From Streptosporangiaceae bacterium (GTDB lineage: Bacteria > Actinomycetota > Actinomycetes > Streptosporangiales > Streptosporangiaceae), in assembly GCA_030039095.1 (NCBI GenBank), contig JASHQP010000736.1:1-6887 (forward strand): DNA of 6,887 nucleotides, read 5' to 3'. The notes beneath the pieces are model-generated. The model was not told the DNA's origin, ran no database searches, and saw only the letters and a list, made by a program, of their open reading frames with translations. A program made the translations under genes and the position numbers. Positions 1-5,222 of the stretch are shown piece after piece; the stretch's first letter is position 1, and the number at the start of each line of letters is the position of its first letter.

Positions 1-414
1 CAGCTCCATCTCCAGCTTGCCCTTGCTGTTCAGCGTGGCGATGTGCAGATCCGGGTTGTGCACCTCGACGCCGGCCGGCGGCGCGATGTCGGCGGCCGTG
101 ACCTGTCCGGGGCCCTGCTTGCGCAGGTACATCGGGACCGGCTCGTCGTGCTCGGAAGAGACGACGAGCTCCTTCAGGTTCAGGATGATGTCGGTGACGT
201 CTTCGATGACACCCGGAACGGTGGAGAACTCGTGCAGCACGCCCTCGATCCGGATGCTGGTGACGGCGGCACCGGGGATCGAGGAGAGCAGGGTACGGCG
301 GACCGAGTTGCCGATCGTGTAGCCGAACCCCGGCTCGAGCGGCTCGATGGTGAACCGGGACCGGAACTCGTTGACCTGGTCCTCGGTGAGGCTCGGGCGC
401 TGGGCGATGAGCAT
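1..414 (-). CDS. rpoA: RNA polymerase alpha subunit, N-terminal part (3' end outside window)
   Basis: The first 138 codons of the RNA polymerase alpha subunit, whose N-terminal domain dimerises and scaffolds assembly of beta and beta-prime. The protein begins [13 protein letters not shown], as in actinobacterial alpha subunits, and carries the conserved dimerisation and assembly block [16 protein letters not shown] at residues 35-50, followed by [10 protein letters not shown] and the [11 protein letters not shown] motif at 71-81. The reading frame is intact to the window edge; the rest of the NTD, the linker and the DNA-binding CTD are missing only because the window stops. The ATG at 412-414 is chosen because it fits the family N-terminus and is preceded on the minus strand by a purine-rich GGAAAGGA ribosome-binding site about 7 nt upstream. 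It is the last visible gene of the run, 131 bp after rpsD. That gap contains two hairpins, so its expression could be partly uncoupled from rpsD (inference). Confidence 0.98.
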   Translation of the reverse strand, partial: MLIAQRPSLTEDQVNEFRSRFTIEPLEPGFGYTIGNSVRRTLLSSIPGAAVTSIRIEGVLHEFSTVPGVIEDVTDIILNLKELVVSSEHDEPVPMYLRKQGPGQVTAADIAPPAGVEVHNPDLHIATLNSKGKLEMEL

Positions 415-459
415 TGGTGGTTCCTTTCCGCGATGCCCGCTATATGACGATCGCGATCT

Positions 460-478
460 GCGGGGGGCTCGCCCCCGC
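460..478. repeat. G/C-run palindrome in the rpsD-rpoA gap
   Basis: GCGGGGG at 460-466 and CCCCCGC at 472-478 form a perfect 7-bp stem around a 5-nt loop, followed closely by another C-run (481-487) and a CCCCTCCGGG-type stretch up to about 510. In my recollection, G-run/CTC/C-run palindromes of this kind are common dispersed intergenic elements in GC-rich actinobacteria, but I cannot count copies from one window. It lies between the rpsD hairpin and the rpoA ribosome-binding site, so it would sit in the 5' part of any rpoA leader. No U-tract follows it on the minus strand, so it is not a canonical intrinsic terminator. Confidence 0.55.
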
Positions 479-522
479 GTGCCCCCCGAAGACCCCTCCG
501 GGCCGCCGGGAGACTGCCTTTG

Positions 523-546
523 ACCCAATCCCTGGCGGGATTGGGT
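523..546 (-). other. Perfect 10-bp hairpin at the rpsD stop codon
   Basis: ACCCAATCCC at 523-532 and GGGATTGGGT at 537-546 are exact reverse complements around a 4-nt loop. The stem begins inside the rpsD TAA stop codon (546-548) and lies at the very 3' end of rpsD on the transcript. No T-run follows on the minus strand (the next bases read CAAAGGCAG), so strict intrinsic termination is doubtful. A mRNA-stabilising or processing hairpin, or a partial attenuator before rpoA, is equally possible. Confidence 0.6.
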
Positions 547-1178
547 TACTGCTTGGAGTAGTACTCGACGATCAGCTGCTCCTGGACCAGGGTGTCGATC
601 TGCGTCCTGGACGGGAGCGTGTGCACCAGAATCCGCATCTTGTCCGGGATCACCTCGAGCCACGCCGGTACCGTGCGCTCGCCAGCCTCGGCGCGTGCCA
701 CCACGAACGGGGTGAGCTCGCGCGACTTCTCCGCGATCTCGACGATGTCGCTCTCGCGGACCCGGTACGAGGGGATGTTGACCTTGCGGCCGTTGACCCG
801 GACGTGGCCGTGGCCGACGAGCTGGCGTGCCATGTCCCGGCTCTTGGCGAAGCCAGCCCGGTAGATCACGTTGTCCAGCCGGCTCTCCAGGATCTGGAGC
901 ATGGTCTCGCCGGTGCGGCCGCGAGTGCGGGTGGCTTCCTCGTAGTAGTTGTGGAACTGGTTCTCCAGAATCCCGTAGATCCGCTTGGCCTTCTGCTTCT
1001 CCCGGATCTGGAGCAGGTAGTCGTTGTTCTCGCGGGCCCGGATCCTGCCGTGCTCACCCGGCGGGTAGGGCCGGATCTCGATCGGGCACTTGGGCGAGTC
1101 GCACTTGGCGCCCTTGAGGAAGAGCTTGGTCTTCTCACGGCGGCAGCGCTTGCAGTCCGGACCGGTGTATCGAGCCAT
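546..1178 (-). CDS. rpsD: 30S ribosomal protein S4, zinc-binding (C+) form
   Basis: Primary 16S rRNA-binding protein that nucleates 30S assembly; 210 aa, slightly longer than the usual 200-209. The N-terminus [12 protein letters not shown] holds C9 and C12, with C26 and C31 following in CDSPKC, giving the C-X2-C-X13-C-X4-C zinc site of the C+ form. The [10 protein letters not shown] motif is at about residues 56-65 and [16 protein letters not shown] at about 135-150 by family layout, then the S4 RNA-binding domain ([14 protein letters not shown]) and the C-terminal [15 protein letters not shown] tail, here [12 protein letters not shown]. The frame stays open far upstream, but the ATG at 1176-1178 is chosen because it gives the conserved N-terminus and sits about 11 nt after GGGAGGA. 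Only 17 bp separate it from the rpsK stop, so the two are one transcription unit. S4 is a known autoregulator of its operon in other bacteria; no regulatory site is proven here. Confidence 0.97.
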   Translation of the reverse strand: MARYTGPDCKRCRREKTKLFLKGAKCDSPKCPIEIRPYPPGEHGRIRARENNDYLLQIREKQKAKRIYGILENQFHNYYEEATRTRGRTGETMLQILESRLDNVIYRAGFAKSRDMARQLVGHGHVRVNGRKVNIPSYRVRESDIVEIAEKSRELTPFVVARAEAGERTVPAWLEVIPDKMRILVHTLPSRTQIDTLVQEQLIVEYYSKQ

Positions 1179-1195
1179 GTCTGTCGCTTCCTCCC

Positions 1196-1597
1196 TCAGA
1201 CCCTGCGCCGCTTGGGAGGGCGGCAGCCATTGTGCGGAACCGGGGTGACGTCCTGGATGGAGCCGACCTCGAGGCCGGTCGCCTGCAGCGACCGGATCGC
1301 GGTCTCCCGGCCCGAGCCAGGACCCTTCACGAACACGTCGACCTTGCGCATGCCGTGCTCCATGGCGCGGCGCGCCGCCGCCTCGGCCGCCATCTGCGCG
1401 GCGAACGGCGTCGACTTGCGCGAGCCCTTGAATCCGACCTGCCCGGACGAGGCCCAGGAAATGACGCTCCCGCCGGGGTCGGTGATCGAGACGATCGTGT
1501 TGTTGAACGTGCTCTTGATGTGGGCGTGCCCGTGAGCGATGTTCTTCCGCTCTTTGCGGCGCACCTTCTTGACGCCGGTGCGGCTCTTCGGAGGCAT
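1196..1597 (-). CDS. rpsK: 30S ribosomal protein S11
   Basis: Platform protein of the small subunit that contacts 16S rRNA near the mRNA exit region. The product is 133 aa, within the family range. The N-terminus [19 protein letters not shown] is the basic extension typical of actinobacterial S11; the core has [18 protein letters not shown], then [22 protein letters not shown], and the C-terminal signature [18 protein letters not shown], a strongly conserved S11 ending. The ATG at 1595-1597 is preceded by AGGAG about 13 nt upstream, a rather long spacing, but the family N-terminus leaves no better start. It stops with TGA at 1196-1198, 17 bp before rpsD, and begins 44 bp after the rpsM stop, so rpsM, rpsK and rpsD are most likely co-transcribed. 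Nothing unusual is seen in the sequence. Confidence 0.98.
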   Translation of the reverse strand: MPPKSRTGVKKVRRKERKNIAHGHAHIKSTFNNTIVSITDPGGSVISWASSGQVGFKGSRKSTPFAAQMAAEAAARRAMEHGMRKVDVFVKGPGSGRETAIRSLQATGLEVGSIQDVTPVPHNGCRPPKRRRV

Positions 1598-1641
1598 CTG
1601 GTTGCTTCAGCTCCTGAGGTGATCGGACCGCTGTGCGCGGA

Positions 1642-2022
1642 CTACTTCTTCCCGGCCTTCTTCTTGCCGGCCACGGTCTTCTTCTTGCCCTTGCGGGTGC
1701 GGGCGTTGGTCTGCGTGCGCTGACCGTGCACGGGCAGCCCGCGGCGGTGCCGGATGCCCTGGTAGCACCCGATCTCCACCTTGCGCCGGATGTCCGCCGC
1801 GACCTCGCGGCGCAGGTCACCTTCGACCTTGTAGTTGGCGTCGATCCAGTCCCTGAGCCTGACGAGCTGGTCGTCGGTGAGGTCGTGGACCCGGGTGTCC
1901 CCGCTGACCTCGGTCGCCTGCAGCGTCTCGAGGGCGCGGGTGCGGCCGATTCCGTAAACGTAAGTGAGGGCGACCTCTAGCCGCTTGTCACGCGGGAGGT
2001 CGACGCCGACGAGGCGTGCCAT
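1642..2022 (-). CDS. rpsM: 30S ribosomal protein S13
   Basis: Head protein of the small subunit that bridges to the 50S subunit and touches P-site tRNA. The product is 126 aa, normal for the family. It starts [21 protein letters not shown], continues with the conserved YGIGRTRA turn, the helix-two-turn-helix region, and the nucleic-acid-contacting [24 protein letters not shown] motif near residues 87-110, then ends in a lysine-rich tail that reaches into the P site in known structures. The frame is open 28 codons upstream, but the ATG at 2020-2022 fits the family and has GAAGGAGA about 10 nt upstream. Stop is TAG at 1642-1644. It is separated from rpmJ by a 215-bp gap with a strong hairpin and tandem repeats, longer than the other ribosomal gaps here, so a regulatory or processing event at this junction is plausible. 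Confidence 0.98.
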   Translation of the reverse strand: MARLVGVDLPRDKRLEVALTYVYGIGRTRALETLQATEVSGDTRVHDLTDDQLVRLRDWIDANYKVEGDLRREVAADIRRKVEIGCYQGIRHRRGLPVHGQRTQTNARTRKGKKKTVAGKKKAGKK

Positions 2023-2114
2023 CGCGGGCAGTTCTCCTTCTGTCTCGGAGGTCCTGCGCGCCGCTTCCCGCCACTGCCCTGTGCTCTGACGGGCCCCGGC
2101 CTCCACCGGGGGCT

Positions 2115-2143
2115 CCCTTGACCGGCCACCGGCCGGTCAAGGG
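2115..2143. other. Perfect 13-bp hairpin between rpmJ and rpsM
   Basis: CCCTTGACCGGCC at 2115-2127 and GGCCGGTCAAGGG at 2131-2143 pair without mismatch around a 3-nt loop. It lies 93 nt upstream of the rpsM start on the transcript and about 94 nt downstream of the rpmJ stop. There is no T-run on either side, so a classical terminator is unlikely. A processing site, a stability element or a leader hairpin is possible. Half of the stem, GGCCGGTCAAGG, recurs in the adk-map gap at 4535-4546. Confidence 0.75.
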
Positions 2144-2154
2144 TGCGGTGCGTG

Positions 2155-2196
2155 TTCTTGCTGTACTGCTCTTGCTGCACTGCTCTTGCTGCACTG
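2155..2196. repeat. Three tandem 14-bp repeats in the rpmJ-rpsM gap
   Basis: Three head-to-tail units at 2155-2168, 2169-2182 and 2183-2196. Units 2 and 3 are identical (CTCTTGCTGCACTG on the plus strand); unit 1 differs at two positions. On the transcript the unit reads CAGTGCAGCAAGAG and lies immediately upstream of the 13-bp hairpin. The region is not coding in any convincing frame. The identical neighbours suggest recent slippage-type duplication. A function as a protein- or RNA-binding leader element is only a guess. Confidence 0.85.
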
Positions 2197-2237
2197 CCTG
2201 GTACTAGCTGTTCGGTAGCTGGGCTTGCTGGCCTGGC

Positions 2238-2351
2238 TCAGCCCTGGCGCTGCTTGTGCCGCGGATCAGAGCAGATCACCATGACCCGGCCATGCCGGCG
2301 AATGATCCGGCACTTGCTGCAGATCTTCTTCACACTCGGCTTGACCTTCAT
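2238..2351 (-). CDS. rpmJ: 50S ribosomal protein L36 (zinc-ribbon, C+ form)
   Basis: The smallest ribosomal protein, located in the 50S subunit near the peptidyl-transferase side. The 37-aa product begins [14 protein letters not shown] and ends [11 protein letters not shown]11, C14, C27 and H32 form the CCCH zinc ribbon, so this is the metal-binding form, not the cysteine-free paralogue that some actinobacteria carry as a second copy. The ATG at 2349-2351 is fixed by the family N-terminus. Only weak purine-rich bases (GAGATGAG) precede it, which with the 16-bp distance from the infA stop suggests translational coupling to infA. Stop is TGA at 2238-2240. The infA-rpmJ-rpsM-rpsK order is standard for this cluster. 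Length and motifs leave little doubt. Confidence 0.97.
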   Translation of the reverse strand: MKVKPSVKKICSKCRIIRRHGRVMVICSDPRHKQRQG

Positions 2352-2367
2352 TGGCTGCTCATCTCGT

Positions 2368-2589
2368 TTACTTGTAGCGGTAGACGATCCGCCCACGACT
2401 GAGGTCGTAGGGGCTCAGCTCGACGACGACCCGGTCATCGGGAAGGATCCGGATGTAGTGCATCCTCATCTTTCCGCTGATGTGAGCCAGGACCTTGTGC
2501 CCGTTGTCTAGCTCCACTCGGAAAAAGGCATTCGGCAGCGACTCCACCACCGTGCCCTCGATCTCAATGGCGCCGTCTTTCTTGGGCAT
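2368..2589 (-). CDS. infA: Translation initiation factor IF-1
   Basis: OB-fold factor that binds the A site of the 30S subunit during initiation and helps IF-2 and IF-3. The product is 73 aa, exactly typical, beginning [20 protein letters not shown] and ending [12 protein letters not shown], with the conserved [17 protein letters not shown] core at about residues 36-52. The start is fixed by the family: the ATG at 2587-2589. The Shine-Dalgarno GGAGG lies only 2 nt before this ATG (GGAGGATATG), much closer than the usual 5-9 nt, so initiation may be inefficient or use another feature of the leader. The frame remains open for about 80 codons upstream, but that stretch has many A/T third positions and no family similarity, so it is treated as leader. 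infA follows a 449-bp gap containing a candidate promoter and heads the infA-rpmJ pair. Confidence 0.98.
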   Translation of the reverse strand: MPKKDGAIEIEGTVVESLPNAFFRVELDNGHKVLAHISGKMRMHYIRILPDDRVVVELSPYDLSRGRIVYRYK

Positions 2590-2782
2590 ATCCTCCGCGC
2601 TTTGCTGTTGCTTGTTCGGTCTCTTGTTCCGTGTTCTCCGTCGGGGTCTCCGGCTCGGCGAGATGGCAGTCCGCAGCCGTGCCGGGCAGCCCTGCTGGCG
2701 ATCGCCACTGGTGATCGAGAGGCTTGCCCCGCCCGGCTCGTGCCTGCGCACACTTCCGGATCCGGGTGGCTCCGACAGATGA

Positions 2783-2824
2783 CTACCTTCGCGCTGCGCA
2801 CGTATGTCGCGGGCACGAAGGTAG
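2783..2824 (-). promoter_or_regulatory. 9-bp hairpin near the 5' end of the infA leader
   Basis: CTACCTTCG at 2783-2791 and CGAAGGTAG at 2816-2824 are perfect reverse complements enclosing 24 nt. After one mismatch, three more pairs (one of them G-U) can form inside. If transcription starts near 2835, this stem would form in the first 55 nt of the infA mRNA, a common place for leader-binding control or for 5'-end stabilisation. Further down the leader are two 10-bp palindromes (2756-2765 and 2697-2706). No Rho-independent terminator shape or known riboswitch is recognised. Confidence 0.5.
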
Positions 2825-2841
2825 CTCACGGGCCGCAGCAG

Positions 2842-2871
2842 AGTCTACGCGACCCCCGCCGCCAATGCGAA
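2842..2871 (-). promoter_or_regulatory. Candidate vegetative promoter for infA
   Basis: On the minus strand a -35-like TTCGCA (2866-2871) is followed after 18 bp by a -10-like TAGACT (2842-2847). Each matches the sigma-70 consensus at four of six positions, and TANNNT-type -10 boxes are usual in actinobacteria. The expected start point near 2835 would give a leader of about 245 nt before infA. A separate promoter in front of infA is plausible since the gene follows a non-coding gap of 449 bp. This is a pattern match only; GC-rich genomes produce chance hits. Confidence 0.4.
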
Positions 2872-2952
2872 CTCAGGGCCGCTCGTCTCTGTGCCCTGGG
2901 GCCAACCAGGCCCGGGCGCGCGATATTCCCGCGGCTGCCGGGCTGGTGCGCA

Positions 2953-3059
2953 GCCTGCGCGCCTGACGCGTCGCCTAAGCGCCTGACGCGTCGCCTGTAC
3001 GCCTGACGCGTCGCCTGCGCGCCCGCCTGACGCGTCGCCTAAGCGTCTGGCGCGTCGCC
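2953..3059. repeat. Array of 20-bp repeats with a GACGCGTC palindrome
   Basis: Four copies of the 16-bp core GCCTGACGCGTCGCCT begin at 2961, 2981, 3001 and 3025. The first three are spaced exactly 20 bp and the fourth 24 bp. A degenerate fifth copy lies at 3045-3059 and a partial one at 2953-2960. Each core contains the 8-bp palindrome GACGCGTC. The linker varies (AAGC, GTAC, GCGC). Copies four and five overlap the end of the DUF1707 coding region, and the TAG stop at 3039-3041 lies inside copy four. The array is directly downstream of that gene and about 80 bp upstream of the candidate infA promoter. Iteron-like protein binding, a bidirectional barrier, or simple slippage expansion are all possible. 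Confidence 0.85.
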
Positions 3060-3584
3060 GCCGATCTGGTGATCGGGTCCGCCGCGCAGCGGGCGGCCGC
3101 CCGGATGGTTGCCCGAGCCGCCGCCCGGGTGGCTGCCGCTGATCCAGCGGCCGAGCATGATGGCTCCCCACGGCCCGGCGATCCACAGCGGCCACAGATA
3201 GCCAGCCCCGCTCAGGGCCCAGATCACGAAGCAGACCAGCGTGACCGTGAACCAGCTGCTCCAGGCGGCGCTCCAGGCCGGCGAGAACCTGCCGTGCGGC
3301 CTGGCGATCGCTCCGCCTGCCGCTTCCATGTAGGAACCGTGGCCGGGTATCTGCCGACGGTAGTGCCGCGGCAGCGAGGCATCGGGCAGCCGGTAGAGGT
3401 CGATCGCCGGCAGGTCGGACATCAGCTCATCGAGATCACCGAGGGTCTTGGCCGCGTAGGCCTTGTCCATCCGCTCGTTGAACTCCTCGACCGTGAGCCG
3501 GCCGGCCGCGTGGTGCTCACGAAGCAGCGCCACCGCACGCTCGCGGTCATCGTCGGAAGCCCTGATCCTGGGGTCAGATGCCAT
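3039..3584 (-). CDS. DUF1707 domain-containing two-helix membrane protein
   Basis: A 181-aa protein of unknown function. Residues 6-60 match the actinobacterial DUF1707 pattern: an IRASDDDRERAVALLREHHA helix, then GRLTVEEFNERMDKAYAAKTLGDLDELMSDLP. A linker rich in Arg, His and Gly follows, then a hydrophobic hairpin at about residues 109-147 (two membrane helices around WALSGAGYLWPLWIAGPWG), like the 2TM partner domain often fused to DUF1707. The C-terminus is a Gly/Pro/His-rich tail. There is no signal peptide, so the DUF1707 part is predicted to be cytoplasmic. The ATG at 3582-3584 overlaps the map stop by one base (TGATG) and has GGAGG 5 nt upstream, strong evidence for the start and for translational coupling to map. 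Its last residues, GDAPDA, are encoded by a degenerate unit of the downstream repeat array. Role unknown; a membrane-associated regulator is speculation. Confidence 0.85.
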   Translation of the reverse strand: MASDPRIRASDDDRERAVALLREHHAAGRLTVEEFNERMDKAYAAKTLGDLDELMSDLPAIDLYRLPDASLPRHYRRQIPGHGSYMEAAGGAIARPHGRFSPAWSAAWSSWFTVTLVCFVIWALSGAGYLWPLWIAGPWGAIMLGRWISGSHPGGGSGNHPGGRPLRGGPDHQIGGDAPDA

Positions 3585-4426
3585 CAGGTCCTCCTCAGCT
3601 CCTCGAGCGCCCCGCCGGCTGCCATTCCGCCGTCCTCGGCCGCGACCCCGCCGTCCTCGGTCGTCAGCACCCAGGGTCCCGACGCCGTGATCGCCACCGT
3701 GTGCTCAAAGTGCGCCGACCGGCTGCCGTCAGCGCTGACCACGGTCCAGCCGTCGTCGAGCAGGCGGGTCTGCGGCCGTCCCCGGACCAGCATGGGCTCG
3801 ATCGCCAGCGCCATCCCCTCGACCAGCAGGGGGCCGTGACCGGGCTTGCCGTAGTTCGGCACCGGCGGGTCCATGTGCATCTCGGTGCCTATCCCGTGGC
3901 CGACGTACTCCCGCACGATGCCGTACCGCCCGCTGGCGCGCGCGCTGGTCTCGACCGCGTGCGAGATGTCGCTGAGCCGGTTGCCGGGCCGGGCCTGGGC
4001 CAGGCCTGCCCACAGCGCCCGCTCACAGGCCCGCAGCAGTCCGGCGTCCTCGTCGCTGATCGCCCCGACGCCGACCGTGCGGGCGGCGTCACCGTGCCAG
4101 CCGTCCAGGATCGCGCCGCAGTCGATCGAGATCAGGTCCCCGGCCGTAAGACGGGCCCTGGAACTAGGTATGCCGTGCACAATCTGGTCGTTGACCGAGG
4201 TGCAGATCGTCGCCGGGTACCCGTGGTACCCCTTGAACGAGGGGACGGCACCGGCCGCGCGGATCTCCCGCTCGGCGATCGCGTCCAGGTCCGCGGTCGT
4301 GATTCCGGGCTCGACCGCGGCCGTCAGCACGTCCAGCGTGCGGGCCACCACCAGGCCGGCCTCGCGCATCGCCGCGATCTGGCCCGGCGTCTTGATCTGG
4401 ATCGGCTGCTGTTGCCTGGTCCGCAT
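3584..4426 (-). CDS. map: Type I methionine aminopeptidase
   Basis: Removes the initiator methionine from nascent proteins at the ribosome exit. The product is 280 aa, slightly longer than the roughly 255-265 of compact type Ia enzymes because of a C-terminal tail. The pita-bread catalytic set is complete: H84 in VHGIP, metal ligands D102 (SIDCG) and D113 (HGDAART), H177 (GHGIG), E210 (IEPML) and E241 (FEHTV). No N-terminal zinc finger or SH3-binding extension is present. After residue 254 a low-complexity tail contains EDGG twice (EDGGVAAEDGG). The ATG at 4424-4426 is 4 nt after GGAGG and fits the family start. The stop TGA shares its A with the ATG of the DUF1707 gene. The gene begins 142 bp after adk, a common neighbour in the secY-adk-map arrangement. 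A second map copy elsewhere is common in actinobacteria but cannot be judged here. Confidence 0.97.
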   Translation of the reverse strand: MRTRQQQPIQIKTPGQIAAMREAGLVVARTLDVLTAAVEPGITTADLDAIAEREIRAAGAVPSFKGYHGYPATICTSVNDQIVHGIPSSRARLTAGDLISIDCGAILDGWHGDAARTVGVGAISDEDAGLLRACERALWAGLAQARPGNRLSDISHAVETSARASGRYGIVREYVGHGIGTEMHMDPPVPNYGKPGHGPLLVEGMALAIEPMLVRGRPQTRLLDDGWTVVSADGSRSAHFEHTVAITASGPWVLTTEDGGVAAEDGGMAAGGALEELRRT

Positions 4427-4462
4427 GGCGCCTCCGGATTCCCCTATCCACGTTACCGTTGC

Positions 4463-4496
4463 GAGGTCACTGCGGGGAGCCGGAGGTCACCCCGCA
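4463..4496. repeat. Twin GAGGTCAC repeats and an inverted repeat upstream of map
   Basis: GAGGTCAC occurs at 4463-4470 and 4483-4490, start-to-start 20 bp, close to two helical turns. The 7-bp inverted repeat TGCGGGG (4471-4477) / CCCCGCA (4490-4496) is interleaved with it. It lies 37-70 bp upstream of the map start. On the minus strand a TAACGT -10-like box (4450-4455) follows, though no good -35 is seen at the right distance. Could be an operator or chance. Confidence 0.35.
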
Positions 4497-4520
4497 GCCG
4501 GCGGCCAGGCCGGCCGGGCT

Positions 4521-4556
4521 GGTCAAGGCGGCCGGGCCGGTCAAGGCGGCCGGGCC
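4521..4556. repeat. Two tandem 18-bp repeats in the adk-map gap
   Basis: GGTCAAGGCGGCCGGGCC is present twice without mismatch at 4521-4538 and 4539-4556, and partial units flank it, including GGCCGGTCA at 4563-4571, which includes the adk stop codon. The repeats are immediately downstream of adk on the transcript. The motif GGCCGGTCAAGG formed at the junction (4535-4546) is identical to the right arm of the hairpin at 2131-2142, suggesting a dispersed intergenic sequence family. Confidence 0.85.
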
Positions 4557-4568
4557 GAGTCCGGCCGG

Positions 4569-5222
4569 TCAGCGGATGAAGCGGCGCAGCGCGCTCAGCG
4601 CCCGGTCGGTGATCTCCTCCACCGGCCCGGTGGCGTCGACGCCGAGCAAAATGCCCTCATCTGCGTAGAACGTGATCAGCGGCTGCGTCTGCTGCTGGTA
4701 CACGTCCAGCCGGTGCCGGATCGTCTCCTCGCGGTCGTCGTCGCGCTGGAAGAGCTCGCCGCCGCAGTCGTCACAGCGCTCGCTGCGCGACGGCGGGTCG
4801 AACAGCACGTGCCATACGTGCCCGCACCTGCGGCAGGTCCGCCGCCCCGAGAGCCGCCTGACCACCTCGTCGTCGTCCACAACCAGCTCGAGCACCAGGT
4901 CCAGCTTGGTGTCCCACTCGGTGAGCATCTTCTTCAGCGTCTCGGCCTGCGGCACGTTCCGCGGGAACCCGTCGAGCAGGAACCCGGCCTGCGCATCGTC
5001 CTCCTGCAGCCGGTCGGCGACCATCGCGATCGTCACCTCGTCGGGCACGAGGTCGCCACGGTCCATGTAGGCCTTGGCCGCGCGGCCGAGTTCGGTGCCT
5101 GTGCTGACGTTGGACCTGAAGATCTCACCTGTCGAGATCGTCGGGATCGCCAGGTGGGAGGCTATGAACTGGGCCTGCGTCCCCTTGCCCGCACCGGGGG
5201 GCCCCACGAGGACGACGCGCAC
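4569..5222 (-). CDS. adk: Adenylate kinase, zinc-lid type
   Basis: Cytoplasmic enzyme interconverting ATP + AMP and 2 ADP. The product is 217 aa, the long-lid form. The P-loop GPPGAGKGT is at residues 7-15, the AMP-binding region runs from TISTGEIFR (28-36), and the [14 protein letters not shown] motif is at 81-94. The lid (about 126-161) has C130, C133, C150 and C153 in two CXXC pairs, a structural zinc site. Some actinobacterial Adk proteins have a short lid without cysteines, so this full Cys4 lid is a distinguishing trait. The start is GTG (minus strand, 5220-5222), giving [10 protein letters not shown], and its first base is the last base of the secY stop (TAGTG). No strong Shine-Dalgarno lies at the right distance, so translation is probably coupled to secY termination. 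Stop is TGA at 4569-4571. Confidence 0.97.
   Translation of the reverse strand: MRVVLVGPPGAGKGTQAQFIASHLAIPTISTGEIFRSNVSTGTELGRAAKAYMDRGDLVPDEVTIAMVADRLQEDDAQAGFLLDGFPRNVPQAETLKKMLTEWDTKLDLVLELVVDDDEVVRRLSGRRTCRRCGHVWHVLFDPPSRSERCDDCGGELFQRDDDREETIRHRLDVYQQQTQPLITFYADEGILLGVDATGPVEEITDRALSALRRFIR

Noticed and set aside
414..1535. Plus-strand 373-codon open frame opposite rpsD and rpsK
   Set aside because: A shadow of GC-rich coding sequence on the other strand; the minus-strand proteins are unmistakable. The other long plus-strand frames opposite map, adk and secY are rejected for the same reason.
1179..1820. Long in-frame upstream extension of rpsD
   Set aside because: It runs through rpsK and part of rpsM in another frame. 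The S4 family N-terminus and the Shine-Dalgarno fix the start at 1178.
2023..2106. 28-codon N-terminal extension of rpsM
   Set aside because: S13 starts at [10 protein letters not shown] in the family and the Shine-Dalgarno lies just before that ATG.
2590..2829. In-frame upstream extension of infA from a GTG at 2827-2829, near the predicted transcription start
   Set aside because: IF-1 is always about 72 aa. The extension has many A/T third positions and AGA/CGA codons unlike the neighbouring genes and no recognisable domain.
2953..3059. CRISPR array
   Set aside because: Repeat units are only 20 bp and adjoin directly with 4-bp linkers; there are no unique spacers and no cas genes.
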